Below are positions 1 to 6,718 of a stretch of 11,218 bases of DNA, one piece after another. The stretch is from contig JBBTXM010000022.1 of assembly GCA_038062255.1 (NCBI GenBank), forward strand, positions 1-11,218, read 5' to 3'. The stretch's first letter is position 1. Every line of letters starts with the position of its first letter. Origin of the DNA: JBBTXM01 sp038062255 (GTDB lineage: Bacteria > Patescibacteriota > Minisyncoccia > UBA11713 > 2-01-FULL-45-33). The position numbers and the translations under genes are program-made. The notes below the pieces were generated by a model. It searched no databases and was not told the origin of the DNA. It saw only the letters and a list, made by a program, of their open reading frames with translations.

Positions 1-340
1 AGCGTCTGCCGGACTCTTTTTCATTTAATGTTAGCGCGTTTTTATTTCTATCGAAGATCACCCCCCTTTCTGGTTCGATGATAATTTCGCGCAAATAATT
101 ATCCCGCGACCGATGCGAAAAATCTTCTCCTTTAGCTATCTGCAAAAAACCAATCCGCGAAAGAAATATAATAGCTACTATTAAAAATCCTCCGCCCAAA
201 AACATAAATACTTTTTTTTGTATTGGATCCTCCAAAGTGCCCTCCAAACTCTCCCTGTGGTAGCCGGCCATATTGAAAGAATCCATAAAAACTTCGTCAA
301 CATCTATTTGCTTGTATCTTTTATTTTTTTGCGAAAACAT
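1..340 (-). CDS. mrdA: Penicillin-binding protein 2 (elongasome transpeptidase), N-terminal part
   Basis: Partial gene that continues past the left edge; about 113 codons are visible, read from the ATG at 340. The product has a charged cytoplasmic tail, one hydrophobic segment at about residues 44-65, then RGVIFDRN (92-99), the box that opens the pedestal domain of class B penicillin-binding proteins. The catalytic transpeptidase domain lies outside the window. Known role of the family: a DD-transpeptidase that cross-links peptidoglycan on the outer face of the membrane, working with RodA and MreBCD. The start overlaps the end of the upstream membrane gene by 20 nt, so translation is probably coupled; in-frame ATGs at codons 19 and 24 are possible alternative starts. 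The mre context favours PBP2 over the divisome homologue FtsI, which the visible sequence alone would not exclude. Confidence 0.82.
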   Translation of the reverse strand, partial: MFSQKNKRYKQIDVDEVFMDSFNMAGYHRESLEGTLEDPIQKKVFMFLGGGFLIVAIIFLSRIGFLQIAKGEDFSHRSRDNYLREIIIEPERGVIFDRNKNALTLNEKESGRR

Positions 341-599
341 AAATAACCAGAGATAAAATTATAAAATAAGGAATCATAAAATACAAAATCCGCCGCTCAA
401 AAACGCAAAATCCCAAAAAAGGCAAAAACCCGGCCAAAAAGGAATTTAGCGAACGATAAACAAGCGGAGAAAAAAAATAAATCAAAATAGAGGCAACGGC
501 AAAAGCTGTATAAAATCCGGGAAACAAAGATTGTGAGCCTTCCATTACAAAAGCCCACAGAAACGCCAAAAGAATCGCTAAATTATCGCTCCGCGGCAT
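321..599 (-). CDS. mreD: Short MreD-like integral membrane protein
   Basis: A 92-residue, strongly hydrophobic protein with three to four likely transmembrane segments (about residues 6-25, 29-50, 54-68 and 73-90) and a basic C-terminus. I do not recognise a diagnostic sequence motif. The assignment rests on position between mreC and mrdA, where MreD sits in the conserved mreBCD-mrdA order, and on the membrane topology. Typical MreD proteins are about 160 residues, so this one is roughly half length and would be a reduced form. It overlaps the end of mreC by 17 nt and the start of mrdA by 20 nt. MreD is thought to bridge MreC, RodA and PBP2 in the membrane. It could instead be an unrelated small membrane protein that occupies the slot. 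Confidence 0.6.
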   Translation of the reverse strand: MPRSDNLAILLAFLWAFVMEGSQSLFPGFYTAFAVASILIYFFSPLVYRSLNSFLAGFLPFLGFCVFERRILYFMIPYFIILSLVIYVFAKK

Positions 600-1161
600 T
601 GCTTTTTATTATAGCCACATCTGTTATAGAATTTAAGGAAACGGGTATTCTTATGGAAACTTTTTGGAAATCCCGCCCTTCTTTTTTGTCCGCGTACTCT
701 ATAACTCCCGCAACATAGCTGGGGGCTTGGGCCAAATACACTCCATCGCCGGCATTTATGGGTATCGTGTTGGGAAAATCGGCGCTAATTTCTCCCCCGC
801 CCCTGCCAGCACCTTCAAATAAAACGCTTTTTTGGTCCCCGGTGCGCAAAGGAGTTTTTTCTCCAAATTTAGAAAATGGCGCGACCTTGGAAAATTTTGG
901 GAAAACTTCAACTATTTTTCCAACCGCTATATTTTTTCCGTAAACTATTAAATCGCCAGCTTCCGCGCCGTCATCGGCCCCGCGGTTCAAATACAAAGCT
1001 TCAGAAAAAATATATCCTCCGCCAAAAATTATTTGCGGATTCCCGCTTGGTTCCAAAAATAAAAAACTATACGAGGATATCGCCGAATTTTGAATAAAAA
1101 AACTGCCTTCAAAGGCAAAAAAAAGCAGAACAAGAGCTGAAAATGCCAAGATTCTGGTCAT
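583..1161 (-). CDS. mreC: Cell shape-determining protein MreC, short form
   Basis: 192 residues. A hydrophobic N-terminal anchor (about residues 4-23) is followed almost directly by the beta-domain. MreC hallmarks visible are LNRGADDGAEAGD (about 58-70), the G-K-I-V-E-V strand, a SADFPN..PINAGDGVYL stretch near 126-143, and AGVIEYADKK near 151. Usual MreC proteins are 270-300 residues and have a coiled coil between anchor and beta-domain; that region is almost absent here. The known role is a periplasm/wall-side scaffold linking cytoplasmic MreB filaments to PBP2 and RodA. The start ATG shares four bases with the mreB stop (ATGA), a typical coupling overlap, and the end overlaps the mreD-like gene. 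Confidence 0.85.
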   Translation of the reverse strand: MTRILAFSALVLLFFAFEGSFFIQNSAISSYSFLFLEPSGNPQIIFGGGYIFSEALYLNRGADDGAEAGDLIVYGKNIAVGKIVEVFPKFSKVAPFSKFGEKTPLRTGDQKSVLFEGAGRGGGEISADFPNTIPINAGDGVYLAQAPSYVAGVIEYADKKEGRDFQKVSIRIPVSLNSITDVAIIKSNAAER

Positions 1162-2210
1162 TGCGGAGGCAAATCGTGGTCGTCATCCAATAAAACTTCT
1201 TTAAGATTTGAAATGTTCTCTAAAATAACTCCTGTCCCTCGCACCACGGCCGTAAGCGGGTCTTCCGCCAAGTATACCGGCATTTTGGTTTCCTTTTCCA
1301 AAAGCTTATCGAGGCCGCGTATCAACGCTCCTCCGCCAACAAGCAAAATTCCCCTGTGCATTATGTCGGAAACCAACTCCGGTGGGGTGGATTCAATGGT
1401 GTCTTTTACAGACTGGACTATTGTCTTTATCGATTTGGCAAGCGCCGCGCGTATATCGGTATCCGTAACCAAAACTTCTCTGGGGAGGCCGGTTACCAAG
1501 TCTCTCCCGCGCAAAGTCCCCTCCAAAGTTTCGTTTGTTTTCCACACCGAACCTACTGAAATTTTTATATCTTCCGCTGTGCGCTCTCCAACCAAAAGCT
1601 TAAATTCGTCCCTTGCGTAAGAAATTATGTCTTCATTGAATTGGTCTCCGGCAATCCTCAAGTTTCTCGAAGCCACAACTCCTCCCAAGGAAATAACAGC
1701 GATATCCGCAGTGCCTCCGCCAATGTCTATCACCATATTTCCCACCGCTTCCTGCACAGGAAGCCTCATGCCGATTGCCGCAGCCATCGGTTCCTCTACC
1801 AAATACACTTCTCTCGCGCCAGCGTTGAAAGTGGCGTCTTTGACCGCTCTTCGCTCAACTTCGGTAATACCGGAAGGCACACCTATTACCACCCTCGGGC
1901 GCGCGAAAAACTGCGCAGTAGAACTATGCACTTTTTTTATGAAATAGCTGATCATTTCCGCAGTAACTTCGAAATCGGATATAACCCCTTCAACCAGCGG
2001 GCGGACAGCGGTTATGTGGCCTGGAGTACGGCCCACCATTTTTTTTGCCTCAGTGCCTATCGCAAGCACCTGGCCTGTTTTTTGGTTTATGGCCACCACC
2101 GAAGGCTCGTTTATAACAATCCCTTCGCCGTGTATATAAACAAGGGTATTTGCCGTACCCAAATCTATCCCTAAATCTTTTGAGAATACTCCGAATATTT
2201 TACCCAGCAT
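1158..2210 (-). CDS. mreB: Rod shape-determining actin-like protein MreB (copy 1)
   Basis: 350 residues, the full family length. The actin-fold nucleotide motifs are present: phosphate 1 DLGTANTLVY (16-25), the second phosphate loop MVIDIGGGTADIAVISLGG near 160-178, and the adenosine loop GGGALIRGLDKLL near 292-304. The N-terminal extension MLGKIFGVFSKD is hydrophobic/basic and resembles the membrane-binding helix of MreB proteins. MreB forms ATP-dependent filaments under the membrane that orient cell-wall synthesis. The gene overlaps the end of proS by 11 nt and the start of mreC by 4 nt. It ends in TGA directly overlapping the mreC ATG, which argues that TGA is a normal stop in this genome. 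A second mreB lies at 8978-9994. Confidence 0.95.
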   Translation of the reverse strand: MLGKIFGVFSKDLGIDLGTANTLVYIHGEGIVINEPSVVAINQKTGQVLAIGTEAKKMVGRTPGHITAVRPLVEGVISDFEVTAEMISYFIKKVHSSTAQFFARPRVVIGVPSGITEVERRAVKDATFNAGAREVYLVEEPMAAAIGMRLPVQEAVGNMVIDIGGGTADIAVISLGGVVASRNLRIAGDQFNEDIISYARDEFKLLVGERTAEDIKISVGSVWKTNETLEGTLRGRDLVTGLPREVLVTDTDIRAALAKSIKTIVQSVKDTIESTPPELVSDIMHRGILLVGGGALIRGLDKLLEKETKMPVYLAEDPLTAVVRGTGVILENISNLKEVLLDDDHDLPPQ

Positions 2211-3438
2211 AATCTAGTATTTTATCAATTTTAACTAATTCCGCCTCGTTTGAACCGCGCTTTTTTATTTCAACAGAATCTTTTTCCATAGTTTTTTTGC
2301 TTACGACAACCCGCAAAGGAATGCCTATTAAGTCCGCGTCCGCAAATTTTTCACCGGCAGTTTTGTCTGCCCTGTCGTCGTAGAATACATCAACTTTATC
2401 TTTATTTAAAGTTTCATAAATTTCATCAGCTTTTTCTTTAGCCTCTTCGCCCAATGAAATCAAATGCATCGCAAATGGAGCTATGTTTTTGGGCCAAATT
2501 ATTCCGTCTTTATCGTTATGCACTTCAACAGCCGTACCCATCAATCTGCCAAGCCCAATCCCATACGAACCCATAATGACGTGTTTTTTTTCTCCACTTT
2601 CATCGGCATACTTGAGATTCAAGGCTTCGGAATATTTTGAACCGAGAGGAAATATATTGCCAACTTCGATTGATTTTTCTTCTTTGACACTACCCCCTCA
2701 CCGCAGACACTTCGATCCATCTTTAAGCGAGGAAACCTCTTTGTTTTCGGCATATTCGCATTTATCGCACATGTAAATAGTATCTTCGCCAATGGGGGCG
2801 ATAACCTGGAATTCATTTGTATTTTCAGCGGTAAAAACTCCCCCGCCGGCTAAAGTGTAAATCGCTTTGAGGCCGCATCGCTCAAAAATTCTAAAATACG
2901 CGGCCTTGGCTTCTTCATAAAAATGCGCGAAATCGCTTTCGCTAGCGTGAAAACTGTATAAGTCCTTCATCAAAAATTCTCTTCCGCGCAACAACCCGGA
3001 TTTCGCCCGAGCTTCGTGGCGGAATTTGGTTTGAATTTGATACACCGAAAAAGGGAAATCTTTGTATGAATTTATAAATTTGCCGGCCATTGCGGTAAGT
3101 ATGTCTTCGTGGCTCCATCCCAAAACAAAATTTGCTTCGTCTTCGCCCCTGGCCTTGGCTTCAATGCTTATATCAACATCCCACCGGCCGGTCGCTTCCA
3201 TGTATTTTTTTTCTACTAGCGCCGGCATAAAAATTTCCTGCGCGCCCAAAGCGTTCATTTCGTCCTTTATGACGCCGGCGATTTTTTGAATCACGCGCCA
3301 TCCCAAAGGCAAATACGAATAAATTCCGGAGGAATTTTTATAAATAAATCCGGCTCTTTCTAGAAGCTGGGCATTTTTTGCCACCTCGTCTTTTGGCGCC
3401 TCTTTCGCCGTTTTTGTAAACAATTCCGATTGCCTCAT
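2200..3438 (-). CDS. proS: Prolyl-tRNA synthetase, interrupted by an in-frame TGA at codon 247
   Basis: Class II synthetase that charges tRNA-Pro. Read through the TGA at 2698-2700, the frame gives 412 residues: motif 1 region around 38-53, motif 2 FRHEARAKSGLLRGREF (139-155) followed by MKDLYSF, motif 3 GSYGIGLGRL near 289, and a C-terminal anticodon-binding domain from about 320. The INS editing domain of long bacterial ProRS is absent; in its place is a small Cys module with C224-x2-C227 and C244-x2-[TGA247]-GG. The frame on both sides of the TGA is intact and family-like, so this is one changed codon and not a frameshift. If TGA stops translation, the product loses motif 3 and the anticodon domain and would be dead, yet this is the only proS seen here and is normally essential. 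Sequencing error, recent mutation or recoding are all possible. It is the first gene of the proS-mre operon and has no Shine-Dalgarno sequence. Confidence 0.88.
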
Positions 3439-3445
3439 GGTATAT

Positions 3446-3473
3446 ATAGTAGCGTAAAAATGGCTTTTGGCAA
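3446..3473 (-). promoter_or_regulatory. Predicted promoter of the proS-mre operon, near-leaderless
   Basis: On the minus strand, TTGCCA (3468-3473) and TACTAT (3446-3451) are separated by 16 nt. The -10 ends only 7 nt before the proS ATG at 3438, so the transcript would begin at or next to the start codon. No Shine-Dalgarno sequence is present. An alternative -10 is the overlapping TATATA. Confidence 0.5.
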
Positions 3474-3504
3474 ATAAATTAAAACAGCCCGCAGTGCGGG
3501 CCGT
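3470..3504 (-). terminator. Intrinsic terminator after the 3513-4013 gene
   Basis: Read on the minus strand, a 9-bp stem (3496-3504 with 3484-3492, one G-U pair) and a 3-nt loop are followed by TTTTAATTTATTT. It lies 8 nt past the stop codon and isolates this gene from proS. Confidence 0.85.
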
Positions 3505-3512
3505 TCCGTATT

Positions 3513-4013
3513 TTAATACGATGAAGTGCGCCAGGTAACAACGCCTTTTTTATTGATTTCCATGGTTGTGTAAATTGATCTAAGCGACTTATTGTCATAC
3601 CTCACCAAAAAAGCGCTCTTTCTTGGAAGAAGCAGAAAATAACGATAAATGCGAAGCGTCGCTTCATTTCGGCTGTTGTCGTACACATACCAAAGTGGTC
3701 CTTCTTCCTCCGGCCTCGGCTTTCTTACATATACTTCCGGAGTTTTTAAATCCGGCAACGGAATTCTCAAAATAACGCTCCCGTTTTTTGGCAATCCATT
3801 GCACAAAATTCGGCCTTCAAAAACAACAAGAGTTCTTTGGTCTCTGGGGTCGATTTGCAACTCGTACTCAGTCTCGGTAGCCACATCACGACTAAGCCAA
3901 TAAGCATTGGGGAGTTTAAAAACCAACAAATCTTTTACCCACACTCCATCCGTCCTCCCGGACGCAGAATTGTGCAAATAATGCCACACGCTTTTCGTTT
4001 GTTCTTCGCTCAT
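3513..4013 (-). CDS. Uncharacterised soluble protein, beta-rich
   Basis: 166 residues starting MSEEQTKSVWHYLHNSASG. The ATG at 4011-4013 is chosen because AGGGAGG (4020-4026) lies 6 nt upstream; an upstream TTG at 4019 directly abuts that sequence and would have no spacing. No signal peptide or membrane segment is visible. The composition is rich in Tyr, Trp, Arg and alternating hydrophobic residues, suggesting mostly beta structure; a proline/charge-rich segment VYVRKPRPEEEGP lies near residues 112-124. I do not recognise the family. It is a monocistronic gene with its own near-consensus promoter, a strong Shine-Dalgarno sequence and its own terminator, unlike the overlapping operon genes around it. 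It is divergent from a secreted protein gene, with which it may share regulation. Confidence 0.75.
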   Translation of the reverse strand: MSEEQTKSVWHYLHNSASGRTDGVWVKDLLVFKLPNAYWLSRDVATETEYELQIDPRDQRTLVVFEGRILCNGLPKNGSVILRIPLPDLKTPEVYVRKPRPEEEGPLWYVYDNSRNEATLRIYRYFLLLPRKSAFLVRYDNKSLRSIYTTMEINKKGVVTWRTSSY

Positions 4014-4019
4014 TTTCAA

Positions 4020-4066
4020 CCTCCCTTTCTGCTTCCAAATATAACAAACTATATGAATTCTGTCAA
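4020..4066 (-). promoter_or_regulatory. Near-consensus sigma-70 promoter and Shine-Dalgarno of the 3513-4013 gene
   Basis: On the minus strand, TTGACA (4061-4066), a 17-nt spacer and TATATT (4038-4043), followed by the ribosome binding site AGGGAGG (4020-4026). The promoter is close to optimal and the leader is short. Confidence 0.8.
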
Positions 4067-4067
4067 A

Positions 4068-4116
4068 TTACCACTTTGAGCTGGCTTATGCTATACTAAG
4101 ATGCAGATTTTGGAGA
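4068..4116 (+). promoter_or_regulatory. Predicted promoter and ribosome binding site of the 4122-5027 gene
   Basis: An extended -10 (TG at 4089-4090, TATACT at 4092-4097) has a weak -35 TTACCA at 4068-4073 with an 18-nt spacer. The site TGGAGA (4111-4116) is 5 nt before the ATG at 4122. It is back-to-back with the promoter of the divergent gene. Confidence 0.6.
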
Positions 4117-4121
4117 CAGTA

Positions 4122-5027
4122 ATGAAAAAGATATTTTGTGTCTTTTTTTGCGCAACTTTTGCAATAATTTCATCAAAAACTGCCTACGGGCAAAACACAG
4201 AAGACGTGGATGCGCTAATTTCCGAGTTCTATAACAATTTTACTTCGGAAGAAAGCAATAGGACTATAAAGGAAAAAATAGAACAACTTATAAAATTGCG
4301 CCCAGAAAATCCGCATCTTTACAGTTTTTGGGCATCTGTAGAGTGGGTTTTGATTGGAAGAGAATTAGGACTTGCGCTGGGTGACAAGAAAAATATTTCC
4401 GACAACGAAATATATGCCCCGAGGATTACCAGACACGAGCAAATGGTTAAAATAGGACTTGAATATACAGAAAAAATTGATAGCGAAAAAGAATTAGCCA
4501 AAGCCGCTCTTCTTTTGGAAAAAAGCAAATTGCAATACAGATTTTTGGAAAACATACGCGATGCAGACAAAACATCTGCGAAAATTATACAAATAATTGA
4601 CAATTCTCCCTCGTGTTATAAATATTTCTATTTGGGTAGCATGCGATTTTCAATGTCCAACAGAAGCAGAATAGAACGACTCGGAATTTATATTCTCTCT
4701 GATAGCTACGCGGAACTCTATAAAATTGACCGAGATGTATTCAACAAAAACAAATCAATAGAATGGCTTGAACGCGCTTACCAATGCGAACAAAAAAGCA
4801 TGGGGCAAAAAAAGACTTGGATTGAAACCACATTTTTTCTTGCAAATGCCTACAATACTTATCGAAAGGGGCTTCAAATTGAAGATGAATTGCCTATTTT
4901 GGAAAAAGAAACAAAAATAACCGGCGAGCTTAATGCATTGTTCCCTAAAAATAATGATTTGGCGAAGAGACATAAATTAAACAAACTGCGCCAAGAAACA
5001 TTGACTTATTATCTAAAACGCAAATAA
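4122..5027 (+). CDS. Exported helical protein of unknown function (possible TPR-like)
   Basis: 301 residues from the ATG at 4122, preferred over the in-frame ATG at 4101 because TGGAGA is correctly spaced and because MKKIFCVFFCATFAIISS then forms the n- and h-regions of a signal peptide, with likely cleavage after a TAYG-like site around residue 23. The mature part is charged and helical, with spaced Leu/Ala/Tyr positions (for example around residues 125-150, 170-200 and 215-245) that resemble tetratricopeptide-type helical pairs, though I cannot assign clear repeats. I do not recognise a family. The gene is AT-rich and stands alone: it has its own promoter and ends in a perfect terminator hairpin that includes its stop codon. 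An extracytoplasmic location is inferred from the signal peptide. Confidence 0.78.
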   Translation: MKKIFCVFFCATFAIISSKTAYGQNTEDVDALISEFYNNFTSEESNRTIKEKIEQLIKLRPENPHLYSFWASVEWVLIGRELGLALGDKKNISDNEIYAPRITRHEQMVKIGLEYTEKIDSEKELAKAALLLEKSKLQYRFLENIRDADKTSAKIIQIIDNSPSCYKYFYLGSMRFSMSNRSRIERLGIYILSDSYAELYKIDRDVFNKNKSIEWLERAYQCEQKSMGQKKTWIETTFFLANAYNTYRKGLQIEDELPILEKETKITGELNALFPKNNDLAKRHKLNKLRQETLTYYLKRK

Positions 5028-5070
5028 ATTAAACCCTCCAACAACGATTGGAGGGTTTAATTTATTTTTT
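5022..5070. terminator. Bidirectional terminator with a perfect 20-bp stem
   Basis: 5022-5041 is the exact reverse complement of 5048-5067, with a 6-nt loop. T-rich tails lie on both sides (TTTTTT in the plus direction; TTTATTT in the minus direction). The left arm contains the TAA of the 4122-5027 gene and the right arm abuts the rseP stop, so it serves both convergent genes. Confidence 0.92.
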
Positions 5071-6163
5071 AAAATATTCTCGAAACATCTCGAAGCGTAA
5101 TAGCAATCATTAACGCAAGCAAAATCGCAAGCCCAATGCTATGGAAAACCGCTCCAAATTTTGCAGATATGGGCTTTCGGCGTATTGATTCCAAAATCAC
5201 AAATAAAAATCTTCCGCCATCGAGCCCCGGAAATGGAATTACATTTATTATCGCAAGATTTACCGATAATATTCCCACAAGCATCAAAAGCATGTTGAAC
5301 CCGCTTCTGCTGACATCTTTTGTAATGTTAAAAATTCCAACCGGCCCGGAAACCTGTATATTTTGAGTCTGCCCCGCAAACAAATTTTTAACAGCGCTCG
5401 AAAAACCTACCACCGTTCCCAAAAAGGTATTATAAGTTATTTTTACTCCCTCCAAGGGAGCTTTGTACCACGAAGATTTTTCTATCCTCACCCACGAAAG
5501 AGCTATGCCCAATGGACCCTCTCCATCTGGAGACTCAACTCTTGGGGTAACATTAAGCCCCACCATATCGCCATTGCGCTGAAGTTCCATTAAAATATTT
5601 CTTCCCTTATTTTTTCTTATTATTTCTTGCGCTTCTTCCATGCTTTTGGGAATATTGCCGGCAATGCTTTTTATTTTGTCCCCCGGCTGTATTCCGGCGG
5701 AGTACGCAGGCGAGCCCAATACAACATCAACTATAGCAATGCGAGCGTCCGGATAAAATGAAGCTTCTTCCTGCGATAGTCCCCGGGGCATGCCCAAAAA
5801 ACTTACAAAAGCAAAAATAACAAAAGCTAAAAAAATATTCGCCACGACTCCCGAAAGAAGCACTGCGGATTTTTGCCAGGCGTTTTTGGAACCAAAGCTT
5901 CGATTATCACCTTTATTTTGACCCCCCGCTCCGCTCTCGCTTGAGCGAGGCGAGTCCTCGCCGAAAATTTTTACAAAACCGCCAAACGGCAACAGGTTAA
6001 GTGAATACAAAGTCTCTCCTTTTTTTATCCCAGCGATTCGCGGCGGAATCCCAAAACCGAATTCTTCTACCTTAATTCCAAAAAATTTAGCCGTAAAAAA
6101 ATGCCCCGCTTCGTGCGATAAAACAAGAATCAAAAGTATGGCAATAAAAATAATTAATGTCAT
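5069..6163 (-). CDS. rseP: RseP-type site-2 zinc metalloprotease (M50)
   Basis: 364 residues. Transmembrane segment 1 carries the zinc-binding HEAGH (17-21); a PDZ domain lies near 135-215 (including GSPAYSAGIQPGDKI); later membrane helices carry PFPGLDGGRF near 310-320, whose Asp is the third zinc ligand. It is an intramembrane protease that in other bacteria cleaves anti-sigma factors and remnant signal peptides; its substrate here is unknown. Residues 67-81 (SPRSSESGAGGQN region), between the second strand and second membrane segment, are encoded by a GC-rich palindrome (see repeat entry) and look like an insertion in a loop. The start shares ATGA with the frr stop. The order Asp-box gene, frr, rseP forms one operon. 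The usual neighbour dxr is not seen. Confidence 0.92.
   Translation of the reverse strand: MTLIIFIAILLILVLSHEAGHFFTAKFFGIKVEEFGFGIPPRIAGIKKGETLYSLNLLPFGGFVKIFGEDSPRSSESGAGGQNKGDNRSFGSKNAWQKSAVLLSGVVANIFLAFVIFAFVSFLGMPRGLSQEEASFYPDARIAIVDVVLGSPAYSAGIQPGDKIKSIAGNIPKSMEEAQEIIRKNKGRNILMELQRNGDMVGLNVTPRVESPDGEGPLGIALSWVRIEKSSWYKAPLEGVKITYNTFLGTVVGFSSAVKNLFAGQTQNIQVSGPVGIFNITKDVSRSGFNMLLMLVGILSVNLAIINVIPFPGLDGGRFLFVILESIRRKPISAKFGAVFHSIGLAILLALMIAITLRDVSRIF
5931..5962. repeat. GC-rich palindromic element inside rseP
   Basis: Two adjacent inverted repeats: CTCGC-TTGA-GCGAG (5936-5949) and GGCGAG-TC-CTCGCC (5949-5962). It is in frame and encodes a low-complexity Ser/Gly/Arg loop. The CGAGGCGAG..CTCGCC core is shared with the element at 8530-8588 in holB. 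Confidence 0.6.
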
Positions 6164-6711
6164 ACGGTCAAAATTTCTTTTTCTTTTTTGCCGGCAAGTT
6201 CGGCGATTTGGTCGTTTATTTTGCCCACCATTTTTTCCATTTCCTCTTTTTCCTCGAATTTCTGGTTTTCGGAAATCACTTTATCTCTTTCTTCCTGCTG
6301 AATCTCGCGCCAAAGCTCTTCCCTGGCCTGGCGGACAGCAATCCTAGTCTCCTCCATTTTCTTTCCAACCACTTTTGTCATTTCTTTCCTTCTCTCTTCT
6401 GTAAGAGGCGGGAGCGAAAGCCGAATCTGGTCCTTGTCTGAAATCGGCTGTATGCCCAAGTTGGATTTTTGAATCGCCGATTCTATTTGGGGCATAATAT
6501 TTTTGTCCCAAGGCTTTATTAAAATACTCTTGGCGTCAGGTGTCGAAATTGAAGCCACGTGTGATATCGGCACTTTCGAACCATAAGAATCAACCAAAAT
6601 CCCCTCCACCATTCCAATGTGGGCTTTGCCGATGCGTATTGCCGACAGGTCGTCTTGAAACCTTTTTACAATATCATTTAATTTTTCCTGTGTTTTCTTT
6701 AAGTTCGCCAT
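6160..6711 (-). CDS. frr: Ribosome recycling factor
   Basis: 183 residues, the usual family length. RRF signatures are visible: an N-terminal helix with DIVKRFQDDLSAIRIGKA, the GSKVPISHVASISTPDAKSI segment of the small domain, WDKNIMPQIESAIQKSNLG, and the C-terminal helix with RLSLPPLTEERRKEMTKVV followed by a Glu/Lys-rich coiled helix. With EF-G it splits post-termination ribosomes into subunits. It lies 7 nt after the Asp-box gene and overlaps rseP by 4 nt (ATGA). No Shine-Dalgarno sequence precedes the ATG. The ending TGA is further support for the standard code. Confidence 0.97.
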   Translation of the reverse strand: MANLKKTQEKLNDIVKRFQDDLSAIRIGKAHIGMVEGILVDSYGSKVPISHVASISTPDAKSILIKPWDKNIMPQIESAIQKSNLGIQPISDKDQIRLSLPPLTEERRKEMTKVVGKKMEETRIAVRQAREELWREIQQEERDKVISENQKFEEKEEMEKMVGKINDQIAELAGKKEKEILTV

Positions 6712-6718
6712 AATATTT

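Noticed and set aside
1213..2174. Plus-strand ORFs opposite mreB
   Set aside because: Low-complexity translations with no family features, lying antisense to a fully conserved mreB; shadows.
2698..2700. Genome-wide TGA-to-Gly (or Trp) code change
   Set aside because: mreB, frr and mreB2 end in TGA at ATGA overlaps with correctly sized products, and the TGA in proS sits at a Cys position, not at Gly or Trp.
2619..2816. A frameshift in proS, suggested by an alternative open frame here
   Set aside because: The family sequence continues in the same frame on both sides of the TGA, so only one codon is altered; the other frame is a shadow.
5022..5067. End of an insertion sequence, from the long inverted repeat
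   Set aside because: No transposase or target duplication; a 20-bp stem with T-tracts between convergent genes is a terminator.
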